From Magnolia sinica (lineage: Eukaryota; Streptophyta; Magnoliopsida; Magnoliales; Magnoliaceae): 64,000 nt of DNA. The notes under the pieces were generated by a model. The model did not search any database. It had not been told where the DNA came from and saw only the letters and a program-made list of their open reading frames with translations. The translations under genes and the position numbers were made by a program. The stretch spans positions 65,998,501 to 66,062,500 of the forward strand of contig NC_080590.1 of NCBI RefSeq assembly GCF_029962835.1, in the 5' to 3' direction. The first letter of the stretch is position 1; each line of letters starts with the position of its first letter. Of this stretch, positions 47,042 through 57,966 are shown piece after piece.

Positions 47042-48383
47042 GTGAAAGTCCTTAAACCCTCTAGGTACCAGAGGATGTTCCAACGTCTAGACCGAGTGGA
47101 TACATGCGCGCCTGAGTGACGAATACTAGTAGGCCGCGTTTTTCACTATATCGTAGTCGGTTGGAAGGGGGTGTGGCCTTATCCACCCGAGTGAGGGGGC
47201 TATAAGCTATGTTGAGTTTAACCAGCTCCCAAATGGGTCCGCTATCGACAAGCCGGGTAGGCATTGGTATACTACTAGTAGGCGGGTAGTGAGGTCTCTT
47301 CCACTTACCCAGTTGTGCGCTTGATGGGGCGGCAGGTGGCATAGAGTGTAATAGACCCCGGTGATGATTCCAAAGATATACGGTACTGATATGTGGACTT
47401 ATTGAGTAGGAGTTGCATACTCAGCATTTTACTCATTCATTTATTCATTCACTATCCACTTAGGCTGGTGGTGCGTAACTAATTATTATATGTACCTTCG
47501 CATTGGCCTGGTTTCGGTTGGGGCGCGCGACCAACTTGAGATCAGGAGTTTACCACATTGAGTCTGCCTATCCAAATTTAGGTAGGTTTGGATAGAAGCC
47601 CCTTATGATGGACCCCATTTCCTGCGATACTACGTACTATCATCCCGACTTCACACTCCAGCTTGGTCATTTCATTCGCACCGGATATTGTATTACATCT
47701 ACAGCATATGACATTTTAGGTTGCTATATTTCTGCATTTATATGGCCTAAATGAGGTTGACAGTATTCGTGGACTCATCAGGATTTGCATATTGCATTGT
47801 ATCCTCAGTATATGATATTTGGCTCACTAAGTCTCCGCATTGCATAGCTGATCTACATTGCTTCTTCAATATATGATATTGGCTTATTATGTTTTTACAT
47901 CGCATACCCTGGATAAGGCTGATGGTATTTATGGACTTACCGGTATGTTTCCGCATTGATCTGATATTGCATACTTGACACTTACCTTGAGTACACACTT
48001 TCACCACCCTCTAAGCTTTCTATAAGCTTATGCACGATAGATGTGTGCAGGTGGCGTTAGGTCGCAGCAGCATTTAGCTTGGAGCGTGCAGCTGTCTCCT
48101 AGAGCTTCGATTTTTGATATATGTATTTCCCTTTCAGCACTATATTCAACTATTTATATTAGTAGATATGTGATGATGATGTTGCCTTTTTGATTTGGGT
48201 AAACTTGTGGTTATGCTTCTTACGAGATAAATGTATGTTGGAAAATCCTCCTTGTAGGATCCCAGGTTCGAAATCTTACGTATGGGCACCGAGAGCTGAG
48301 AATGGGGTGCTATGGAGGCTGTTGGCACCGGATTCGGCGATCGAAAATTTTGTGAGCTCGGTTTCCAAGTTTGGGATGTGACA
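47042..48383 (+). repeat. end of the outer Tekay right LTR
   Basis: 1342 bp that repeat the end of the derivative LTR (45800-47041) as a diverged neighbour. It resumes after the GTGAA duplication and ends GGGATGTGACA at the Tat border. Confidence 0.75.
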
Positions 48384-48388
48384 AATGA

Positions 48389-50193
48389 TGTCTATCCTCC
48401 ATTGGGTAAACGGTCATGGCTTGGTTATGGTGGTTAGCTGCTTGGGTGGCTGATGAGGTATTACCGTGAATCTTTGACAATCGTCGTATGTCTGGATGTA
48501 TTACTTGACATCATTTCGAATGGTCGGCCAAAAGTACCCTTGTTAGATGACCTTGTGGGGAAGGGCGCGACTACCAGAATGGTTACTGCAAATTTGTTCA
48601 TCTATTTTCCTCAGAACATACTTGGCCTCTTTAGGTCAGAGACACCGAAGATAGAGTAGAGAGAACACCTTTTTGTATAAGGTGTCCTCGACCATAGTGT
48701 AATGAGTTGACCTGGATCGAAGCATGCGTGCCTCGAGCCGATATTTGGGCAACTTGCCTTCCTGAAGATAGTCGACTATCGGGTCTATCCAGCTCGGGGC
48801 CAAATTTACTAGGAGAATTACATCTAGGTCAGGCTTGTTGATGCTTGGCTCGGCTAGGAACTCGACCAGGACCTTAGGATATCATCCTCGGCTATTGTGG
48901 TCACTTTACTAGTGTATCTTCTTTGGAGTTTTCCAACCTGGGGATGAGGCTAACATTGCACTTGGGGAATTTGCTGATAAGTTCTTGGGCCTTTTAGAAG
49001 TAGGCGATCATTCTTTCCTCCTTGGCTTGGTACTCGTTGGCGACCTGGTTGACGACGAGTTGTGAATCATTGTAGACTTTTAGGTTCTGAACTCTGATTG
49101 TTGTTGCAAGTCGAAGTTCAGTGAGCAATGCTTCGTACTCTGCCACGTTGTTCGATGTTTGAAATCCAAATCTTAAAGCATATTGCGTGCAGGTCTAATC
49201 AAGAGCCTCAAGGACTACCCCGGCCCCGCTGCCTTTAGAATTGGATGAGTCATCGACGTATAATTTCTAGGTCGGTGGGTCGAGCTGGGCCACTTGATCG
49301 TCCTTGATTAATTGGTCAGTTTCGTTGCTCGGATTAGCTTCCGGATTTGGACCACAGGCAAGCTCGACAATGAAATCGGCCACCGCTTGACCTTTGATGG
49401 TGATCTAGCGTCGATATTTGATGTCAAATTCACTGAGCTGAATTGCCCACATTGTGAGTTTTCTCGACACTTCAGGCTTCTGGAGCACTTAGCGGAGAGG
49501 TTGATTGGTCAAGATTATGATTGTATGGGTCTGGAAGTATAGTCGGAGACAGCGGAATGACACGACTAAAGCTAGGGCGAGCTTCTCGATATCTTGATAC
49601 CCAGTCTTAGCTGGGACCAAGGCTTTACTGATGTAATACACTGGTAGCTGCTTCCCTTCTTGCACCCGAATAAGGGCCGAGCTGACCACTGTTGTCAAGA
49701 CTGCCAAGTATAATAATAGCGGCTCTCCTTGCTCAGGCTTTGAGAGTAGCAGGGTGAACCTAAGTACTGTTTGAGTTGTTGGAAGGCTAGCTTGCAGTTC
49801 TCGGTCCACTCTATTTTATGTTCTCCTTTCAACTATTTGAATAAAGGGAGATACTTGTCAGTGGCTCGGGAGATGAAACGGTTGAGGGCGGAAATTCTCC
49901 CTGCGAGGCACTGAATTTTCTTCATTGTCCTAGGCGAGTTCATATCCAGCAGAGCTCAAATCTTATCGGGGTTCACCTTTATCCCCATTTGGCTAACCAG
50001 AAAGCCAAGGAATTTTCCCGAGTTAATGCTGAAGGTGCATTTGCTCGGATTCAACTTTATTTGAGGTCGGCGATGTGGCCTGTAGTTTTGATGCTCTTGA
50101 TGAGCATGTCGTCGACATAGACCTCCATGGAACGTCCGATCTACTGAGCAAACATTTTATTGACAAGTCATTGATATATTGCCCCTTAAAAGG
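48389..50193 (-). mobile_element. Tat pol: reverse transcriptase end, RNase H, archaeal-type RNase H, integrase zinc region
   Basis: On the minus strand, right to left, the end of the reverse transcriptase (VYVDDMLIKS read near 50100) comes first. RNase H follows at about 49450-49810 (EPLLLYLAV, LPVYYISKALVPAKTGYQDI). A second RNase H at about 48950-49250 shows EYEALLTELRLA and VYNDSQLVVNQ, the archaeal-type domain diagnostic of Tat. The integrase zinc region reads GYFWPT near 48530. Broken. Confidence 0.8.
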
Positions 50194-50837
50194 ATGAGCT
50201 ATAGATGTCCTAGAGGGGGATGAATAGGAAGATACAAAATATTTCGATATAATACAGAATAATAAAATAATTATACTCAATTGCTTAGAGTATTAAATTC
50301 TTGATATCAAATAGTTCATAAGACAACCTTTACCTAAAATATTTAGGCAGGACAATCTTATTTCACGATGTCTTTGAAATCAAAATATTAACCTTAGTAA
50401 TAATTAATCAATTACAAGACAGACATATAAAGAATTAAAACAATCACCACAATGCATAAAGGAATTATAGTGGTTTGGTGCTTAAACCCACACCTACTCC
50501 ACTCCCAAAATTACTACCCTCAGAATTTTGGCTTTTACTATTTCAAGATTTTCATAGGGTCACCTTAACAACCTAATACACTTCTTATGATTTTCACGGG
50601 TTATCACAACAAAACCCACTTTGTGATTTTCATGGGATCACCACAAAACAACCTGCTGAGATTTTCGGGCTATCTCAGAAAAATCCAAAATGAAATGAAT
50701 ATAAATATAGTACTTATCTTCAAATGGCAAGTTGAAGACGTTACTATAGCTTGATTGCAGCAATCTTCTTTCTTGGGATATTGATGAAGATGTGTATGAG
50801 TTCAACCCAAAAAGAATATAAGGATCTAATGTGATTT

Positions 50838-50919
<82 letters not shown>

Positions 50920-51711
50920 CCTAATGCTGCAAATTCTATTATCTTAATCTCAAGTTGAGTTTAGATAACTCTCTTAAAAATAATTAAATCTAACTTGAGA
51001 AATGGAATAAAATAAGCTAATAGAAAAGTAAAATTACTACACAAATAACTTAAGAAGGGCCTGACTTTCTCTTTTTCTTTGAAGAGTTTTCTCACTGATT
51101 TTTGTGTGTTTTATGAATGAGAGAATGCCTCTATTTATAGCCAAAGGACTTGGAAATTCAGCTAGCCTAAGTGTCTATTCGGTTAGCCGGATTTCGACGA
51201 TTTCATTCCAACGGCTCTTGGATTTCGCGGGATAAGATCTTTCAAAAATTCGGTTGGCCCAAGCCAAAATTCGCCCGGCCAAACCTTTAGTTTAGCTAGC
51301 TGAATCTCCCTGAGATCTGAAATCTTTAAAATTGGAAACTTGATCGAACATAGTTGGGCTAGCCGAGCGGTCATGTTCGGTTGGCCGAACCCAAGGTTGG
51401 GTTGGCGAACTTACTGAGGAAAATTTATGTCAATCTGTAAACTTGCCCGAATTATGTTAGGTTAGCCAAAGGTAGTTAGGTTGGCTAAACCAGATGTCGA
51501 GCTGGCCTAACTAGAGTGTATTTTACTTGAAATTGTGTTCATTATAATGATATGTGAAATATACCTAACCTAGGGTCAATCTAAGTTATACCACCTGATG
51601 GTTGACTCTTAAGAAGTGTTCCGATCTTTGAATCATGTACTTTTATGCCTTGAGATGTTAAGTCTTCCTTGATATGCTTGATCGAGTCGATAACAGTTCT
51701 TCTTTATGAGT
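50194..51711 (-). mobile_element. LTR-like segment B inserted in Tat reverse transcriptase
   Basis: It begins TGAGCTATAGATGTCCTAGA and resembles segment A (30503-32230) in start, TATA position and layout. The minus-strand TATA box (CTATAAATAGAGG) is the complement of about 51130-51142. Upstream of it lie palindromic GTTCGG..CCGAAC-type boxes (51160-51530). It runs into the Athila LTR at 51712. If Athila inserted within it, its remainder is outside the window. No coding capacity. Confidence 0.55.
50840..50917. repeat. (AT)n microsatellite, about 38 units
   Basis: Uninterrupted TA run inside segment B. Confidence 0.95.
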
Positions 51712-52976
51712 TGTTTTTAGTGTGAAATATTGCATATTTTTTCCTATTTATACGTTGGTTTTATAAATATGATAATGCTTAATCGATTTAATTATGCATG
51801 TTTTCATGTGCGAGGTGATTTTGAGAGCTTAAGGTGAAATTGACGTCAAAAGAAAGATTTATGCTCAAAAGATTACTAAATGAAGATTTGGAGATTTGGA
51901 AGTCATTAATGAAGAATTCACATGCCAAAGATCCAAGAAAACCAAGTGAGGAATGAAGTGAATCAAATGTTTGAAGTGAAGAAAAGGAATCCTGAAATTG
52001 TCCTAAAAACAAACATATTCCTGAAATTGTCCTGAAAAAGTATATTCTAAAACTCTGAGTCTATTTTGAAACTACGTAAAGTGCGTAAATTTGAAGCGGT
52101 TTAAACTCTGAGTCTATTTTGGAAAACTACGCAGAGTGCGTAAATTTGAGGCGGTTTCTAAATTTTTCTAACTCAATGCGAAAGTTAGAGTTTCACACTA
52201 TAAATAGGACTCCCTAGGATGTTCCAAAGCATCTTCTAGGGTTTGAAAAGGTCTCAAGGAGTATACACAAAGGTGGAGCAGCTGCCAAAGAGTTTTTTTT
52301 TCCCTAGTTTATTTTTTATGCTTTCTTTAAGAGATTTGGTTTCAATCATGTCTATGGTTGGCTAAACCTCTTAACTAGGGCTAAGAGGTGAAGCTTATAG
52401 CGTATTTGGATGTTTATTTTTCTTTAATTCTTGTTCTTGTTAACCTTCATTGATTTGTAATTTGATATTAAAGGATTATTTTCAGTTTTCTATGATTTAT
52501 TGTGACTAAAATTACAATAGATGTTGTGATAGCTTTAGATATCTTCTTTTCCTGTGTTGAGATATGAGATTGGTAAATCCTATTGTTCACCATCGTCCCC
52601 TAGGCATGTTAGGGTGATGGAATCCCTTTCAATCATCACAATTCTCCTCCATTGAGAATTAAGTCAATAAAAAGTTCAAATTTGATTTAAATTGCTTTAT
52701 CTTCCAATTAGATAGGATAAGACTCCAATTCCAATTTGTTCCTTGAATCAAGTAAGGTAACATCTTGTAGTTACAAGTGGATCCTTAGCATCCTAGTTCC
52801 TACCTTTAAATTCATAACTTTTAATCAACATTATTCACCATTACTCTCAATTATTCAAATTTCAATTTAGATCTTTTTCTAGTTCTAGTTCTAGTTATTT
52901 TCAGAATACGTACAAGTTTAATCCCTATGGATTCGACCTCGGTCTTATCGAGTTATTACTACATCGCAACCCTACA
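51712..52976 (+). repeat. Athila 5' LTR (plus strand)
   Basis: 1265 bp, TGTTTTTAGTG to AACCCTACA. The TATA box TATAAATA is at 52199-52206. Upstream is a 53-bp tandem duplication (52050-52102 and 52103-52157; AACTCTGAGTCTATTTTG to GCGTAAATTTGARGCGGTTT) whose second unit carries the block shared with the copia LTR. Confidence 0.85.
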
Positions 52977-52998
52977 CTTTGGGTTATGAACAAGTTTT

Positions 52999-53016
52999 TA
53001 GCGCCATTGTCGGGGA
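52999..53016 (+). promoter_or_regulatory. Athila primer binding site (tRNA-Asp type)
   Basis: TAGCGCCATTGTCGGGGA is two bases from TGGCGCCGTTGTCGGGGA-type sites of Athila elements. It follows the LTR by about 22 bp. Confidence 0.8.
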
Positions 53017-53439
53017 CTATGGTTACGTTTTTTTAGAATTAATTGGTATTAGAATTAGGTTAAGATTAAGGTTAACTTTTTTCTTCTTCTTTTTTAAGGT
53101 TATGGTTTTTTCTGAAATTGTTTTTAAACACTAACATTGTTTTTTGTTTTGTAGGATCTTAACATAACAGCTCCAATCTAGTAACCTCGTTCCAATTCTC
53201 TCTTTCTTTTCTAGATTTCTTATTTGCTTTAGTTTTCTTTCTTCTAGGTTTTAGTTGTTTGGTGCTTGAGGGTTGTGCGTGTTTCATGCCCAAGTGGGTT
53301 CGTGAAAACACTCAACATCTCTTGAGTAAAGGAGGATTAGTCGAAAGGTTGCCTATCCATCAAAGGGTTAGACACGACTTGAGATCCTCTCAGTTAATTG
53401 AAGTAATGGTTGTAAATCAACCTTAACCACCAGTTAAGG

Positions 53440-54530
53440 AAGTTTAAGATGAAAACGTGGTGCATAATACACCCCGCCTCGTACTTTACGAGTAAACCTT
53501 CCTACATGATATTTCCATTGAATACAGGAACTGTGGACATTAAACTAGGGGTAATTCAACTCCTCCCTAAGTTTCATGAACTTGAATCTGAAAGTCCATA
53601 CTCGCTAATGAAAGAGTCCGATGAAATCATATCTACATTACACTTCCCAAACGTGTTTGAGGACAGAGTTATACTGAAATTGTTTCCTTTCTTTCTGAAA
53701 GAAAAGGCTAAGTCATAGTTACATTCCTTAAGACCAAGGTCCGTTGGCACGTGGGCTGAGATGACAAGGAAGTTCCTTAAAAAGTTCTTCCTCTATCATA
53801 AAATAAATACCTTAAGGAAAGCAATCATGAATTTTGCGTGAAAAGAGGATGAGACCTTCTTCCAATGTTGGGAGAGATTTAAGGATCTCATAAATTCATG
53901 TCCACATCATGGCTACGAAACATGGTGTATAATAAGCTTTTTCTATGAGGGATTGACCTCACCCATATGCCAATTCGTGGAGATGATGTGTAATAGGGAA
54001 TTTATGAATAAGGAAGCCAATGATGCGTGGGATTATTTTGATAAACTTGTTGCGCAATCATGGGATACCTCTTCAAGAATTACCACTTCTAAGCCTACTC
54101 AATCAAAGTAAAGGGGAGGAATTTATGTTCGAAAAGAGGAAGATGATATAAATACAAGAGTGACCAAACTCACAAGAAAAGTAGAGGCCATGGAACTTAA
54201 AAAGGTAGAACCCGAAAAGACTATGAAAGTTGTTTGTGGTATTTTTACTTGTAACAAATAGACAATTGAGAATTGCTCAACAATTCCTGTTTTTCAAGAG
54301 ATATTGAATGAGCAATCAAATGTCGTAAACAACTACCAAAAACTTTTCAATGGACCCACCTAAAATACATATAACTCAAGCTGGAAGAACCATCCAAACT
54401 TCAGTTGGCGGAACGGACAAACGGCTACTCCTCAAAGGATCCTTAACCAATTTTTGAATCAAAGGAAATCTCAAGAGGATCCGGTCTTAAAACATATACA
54501 AAACCAAGAGTTTTTTTTTTAATTAGGGTA
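53440..54530 (+). mobile_element. Athila gag remains
   Basis: Motifs in order are SDEIISTLHFPNVFEDRV, FFQCWERFKDLINSCPHHGY, FFYEGL, MMCNREFMNKEANDAWDYFD, and LTRKVEAMELKKVEPEK before a Cys-rich end. The minus-strand Athila gag at 62770-63990 has the same order. Broken. Confidence 0.85.
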
Positions 54531-55029
54531 TGTTGCAAGCCTTTTAAGGCCTTACAAAGGCCATACAAGGGCTTAAAACAAAAAATTTGATTAGGGAGAA
54601 AAGGATCATTCCGGCTCAGCTTCTCCCCAACCCAAAACAGCAATATGAGATCAGTGACCCAAGTCTATTATCAGTCTTAGGAGTGGGAAGACAATTGACA
54701 AATCTACTTCGGTGAGGGCTAAAAATCCTAAGGACCCGGAAATAGATGAGAATGATAGACCTAACAATGCTCCACATGGGTTCCAGAACCTCAAAGTAAG
54801 CCGATTGCACCATTCCCTCAACGGTTGATTGCACCAAAACCTCTCTCTAACTCTCAGGATATTCTAGAGGTGCTTAAGCAAGTGAAGGTCAACATCCCTT
54901 TACTGGATGTCGTTAAACAAATCCCTTCATATGCCAAATTTCTGAAAGATTTATGTACGACCAAAAGATGGCAAAATATATAAAAGAAAATCTTTTTGAC
55001 AGAAAAAGTGAGTGTCATCCTTAAGCAAG
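54531..55029 (+). mobile_element. Athila gag-protease linker
   Basis: Low-complexity linker text, ending near EVLKQVKVNIPLLDVVKQIP and YAKFLKDLCTTKRW, which are conserved Athila segments also present in the minus-strand copy. Broken. Confidence 0.7.
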
Positions 55030-56401
55030 ATGTGTCACAAAAATACAAAGATCTGGTAGCCCATCCATCACTTGTGTAATTGGGAACTACCAGATTGAGC
55101 ATGCACTTCTTTACTTAAGGGCAAGTGTAAATTTAATCCCTTACTTGGTTTACGAACAATTAGGTCTAGGTGAATTAAAACCCATATGAACCATATTATA
55201 ACTTGCTGATCACTCAGTTCGTGTACCGAGAGGGATGATTGAAGATGTGTTGGTCAAGTTGATAAATTCTACTGTCCAGTATATTTTATTGTCTTGGATA
55301 CTCAACCCATTATAGATGTAAGGACTCAAATTCCTGTCATTCTTGGTCGCCCATTCCTTACTACATCAAATGCCATCATTAATTATAGGAATGAAATTAT
55401 GAATTTATCTTTTAAAAATATGACATTAGAGCTCAACATCTTTTTCAACATGAACAAACAGTTAGAGGATGATAACAATACTCACAACATTAACATGATC
55501 GATTCTTTTGTGGAAGATAGAGCACTTCTGACTCTATACTCTGACACTCTCGAGACATGCCTGACCCACTCCCCTGATTTAGATGATGATATGATTAGAG
55601 ACATGGATGCCTTGCTTGATGCTATGCCGGTACCATGAAGTTAACCGGTGGAGGCCACAATTTGAGAAATTATCCCAAAACTGATGTAGTGCCTCTACCG
55701 TCTAGCCTTAAAGTACGGAAGCTTGACCTAAAACCTTTTCCCACTGATCTTAAATATGTTTACTTAGGTCAAGATGAGACATATCCGGTGGTGATCTCTT
55801 CCCACCTTAAGAAGGAACAAGAGAGTATACTTATTTCTACTCTCATTGAGCATAAAGGAGCCATTGGATGGTCGATTGCAGACCTTAAGGGAATTGATCC
55901 TTTGCGTTGTATTCATTGCATTCATCTTAAGGATAATACGAAAACCTCCCGGCAATCACAACGTCGACTCAATCCAAATAAAGAAATGGTTAAGGCTGAG
56001 GTACTTAAGTTGTTGGATGTGGGTATTATACACCCTATATCTGACAGTTAATGGGTGAGTCCAACTCAAGTGGTTCCTAAGAAGTCCAGAATCATCATCT
56101 TAGCCAATGCCAACAATGAACTCATGCCAACTAAAGTTACTACTGGTTGGAGAATGTGCATTAACTACAGGAAGTTGAATACCGTCACAAGGAAGGGCCA
56201 CTTTCCTTTACCCTTTATTGATCAAATTTTAGAAAGGCTAATAGGTCACTCTTACTATTGCTTCCTTGATAGATATTCGGGCTACAACCAGATAGAGATA
56301 GCCCTTGAAGATCAAGAAACGACAACGCTCACATCTCCATTTGGCACCTTTCCTTACCGAAGGATGCCATTCGAATTGTGTAATGTGTTCACAACCCCAA
56401 G
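55030..56401 (+). mobile_element. Athila protease and reverse transcriptase remains
   Basis: Protease text includes SVNLIPYLVYEQLGLGELK and VPRGMIEDVLVKL near 55120-55270, then IPVILGRPFLTTSNAIINY. The reverse transcriptase starts at about 55860 with IGWSIADLKGI, then VVPKKS, WRMCINYRKLNTVTRKGHFP and FLDRYSGYNQI. It stops at the insertion point of the second Athila. Broken. Confidence 0.9.
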
Positions 56402-57966
56402 TGTAGGGTTGTGATGTAGTAATAATCTCGGTGAGCCCGAGGTCGAATCCATAGGGACTAATCTTGTGTGTCTATTCTGAGAGTAATTAGAATCAAAACT
56501 AGGAGAAGATTTAACCTAAATTTGGAAATGTAGAGAGTAATTGTGAGAGATTTAATGAAAAACTTAAGAATTTAAAGGTGGGAACTAGGGTTTCCAGGGA
56601 CCCACTTGCAGTTATTAGGATGTTCCCTAATTTGATTCAAGGCACTCAATTAGAATTGGAGTCCTATCCTATCCAATTGGAAGATATTCAACGAGATCAG
56701 ATCTGAACCTCCATTGACCTAATTCTCAACGGATGAAAGTTATGAAGGTTGGAAGTGATTCCATCACCTAACCATGCCCAGGAGATAATGATAGACAACG
56801 GCGTATACTGATCCAACAACTAACATGGGAGAATTGTGAAGAATAGAAGGGATTCTGTCACCCATCCATACCTAAGGGATGATGGAGAACAATAGGATTT
56901 TTTATTTTCACAAACTCTAAACAGAAAAAGAAATACTTCAAGCTATTGCAGATCTATTGTAATTTCAGTCATAATAAACCATTAAACACTAAAAGTATTC
57001 TTTAAATATCAAACTAGAATCAAAAGAGTTCAATAATAACAAGAATTAAACAAGAAAAACATCCCAACCATGCTACAAGCTTCACCCCTTAGCTCTAGTT
57101 AAGGGATTTAGGCAACCATAGACATGATTGGATTAAAAACCCCTAGAAGAAAGCATTAAAAACTAAGAAGAAGAGAAGAAGAACTCTTGGGAAGTAGCTC
57201 CACCCTTTTGTTCAACTTCTCCAAACCCTCGATATCCTAGAAAGACTTAGGAAACCCCTATTTATAGGCAAAGTTCCAAAAAATCGCAAAATCGGATCAA
57301 ATTTACGCAGTCCGCGTAAACACTGTGTAATCAGTTCAATGTCATCGAACACCCTTTGATGTCATTAAAGGGGTTTGAATCCAAAAGTCGTGCCTTTTCT
57401 TCTTTCGCACTGCATAAGTCTTTGTGTCATCGAACCATCCTTCGATATCATCGAGCGAAGCTTCAATCCATCGAACATGTCTTCGAGTCATCGAGAATGT
57501 GTCCAAAATAGTCCAGCAAGTTGCTTCAATTTTTTCAATAAATTCGATGTCATCGAGCACCTTCCTTCGAGTCATTGAAATATCTTCGATTGATCGAGAA
57601 AAACACCCAATATGTTCAGCAACCAACTCGATTTTCCCTCATAAATTTGATGTCATTGACCAGTGTTCGATGTCATCGAACGGATCTTCGATGTCATAGT
57701 CTTTGTGATTTCTACGCTTGTTTTTTCGACTTCCTTCTCCACTTAATTTTCTTGGATCTTGGACTCTTTAATCTTGGTCTCCATAGATCCCTTCTTTACT
57801 TTGGCAATTCTTAAGCACTAAATCCGTGTTTTTAGCATTCTTTTCAATCCAAGCTCTTAAATTCACCTTACAACACAAACATATGTAAAGTATACCATTA
57901 AGCCATATTATGTTTGTAAAACCAGGAAATAAATGGAGGATAATATGCAATATTTAACCCTCAACA
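56402..57966 (-). repeat. Athila 3' LTR (minus strand)
   Basis: 1565 bp. On the minus strand TGTTGAGGGTTAAATATTGC to AACCCTACA. TATA box CCTATAAATAGG is the complement of 57257-57268. The partial shared block (GCGGACTGCGTAAATTTGA) is the complement of about 57298-57316. Upstream of it, 57330-57700 is a run of TTCGATGTCATCGAA-type palindromes, absent from the plus-strand LTR and accounting for its extra 300 bp. Confidence 0.85.

Larger units (their letters stand above)
23782..48383. mobile_element. Tekay-type chromovirus compound, 24.6 kb, nested and rearranged fossil
   Basis: Inserted in the Tat integrase region, flanked by AATAA (23777-23781) and AATGA (48384-48388). From the left it has a minus-strand LTR (23782-27447), minus-strand pol with chromodomain, protease and gag (27448-33245), then a plus-strand LTR whose end is at 48383. 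Both outer edges are therefore the same LTR end (TGTCAgGCTCC.. and, inverted, TGTCACATCCC). The right LTR is split by a 4-kb solo LTR (35101-39089) and by a second Tekay derivative (39560-47041). Pol is split by an LTR-like segment (30503-32230). It is broken in many places. Confidence 0.75.
33250..48383 (+). repeat. Tekay right LTR, plus strand, in three pieces
   Basis: Pieces 33250-35100, 39090-39559 and 47042-48383 read through the two insertions as one LTR of the same family as 23782-27447, in the opposite orientation. It ends TTTGGGATGTGACA next to AATGA. It aligns piece by piece with 41940-47041. Confidence 0.75.
11640..50193 (-). mobile_element. Tat-lineage Ty3/gypsy element, interrupted by other elements, fossil
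   Basis: The element lies on the minus strand in pieces: 48389-50193, 23399-23776, and 11640-16045. Two RNase H domains after the reverse transcriptase (the second of the archaeal type), plus an extra ORF in the opposite direction between pol and the LTR, are hallmarks of the Tat lineage. Two large insertions divide its integrase region: the Tekay compound (23782-48383) and a CACTA transposon (16046-23397). A third insertion at 50194 cuts the reverse transcriptase, so gag and the other LTR lie beyond the window. It is broken in many places and older than everything inside it. Confidence 0.75.
51712..56401 (+). mobile_element. Athila-lineage Ty3/gypsy element, plus strand, fossil
   Basis: Order is LTR (51712-52976), tRNA-Asp-type primer binding site, leader, gag, protease, reverse transcriptase. 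The element is cut at 56402 by another Athila in the opposite orientation, and its second half must lie beyond the window. Gag and pol motifs and the primer binding site are diagnostic of Athila. Broken in many places. Confidence 0.85.

Noticed and set aside
23782-48383. A 24.6-kb DNA transposon with long terminal inverted repeats
   Set aside because: The inverted ends are LTRs of a Tekay chromovirus with gag-pol between, and the flank is 5 bp; no transposase is present.
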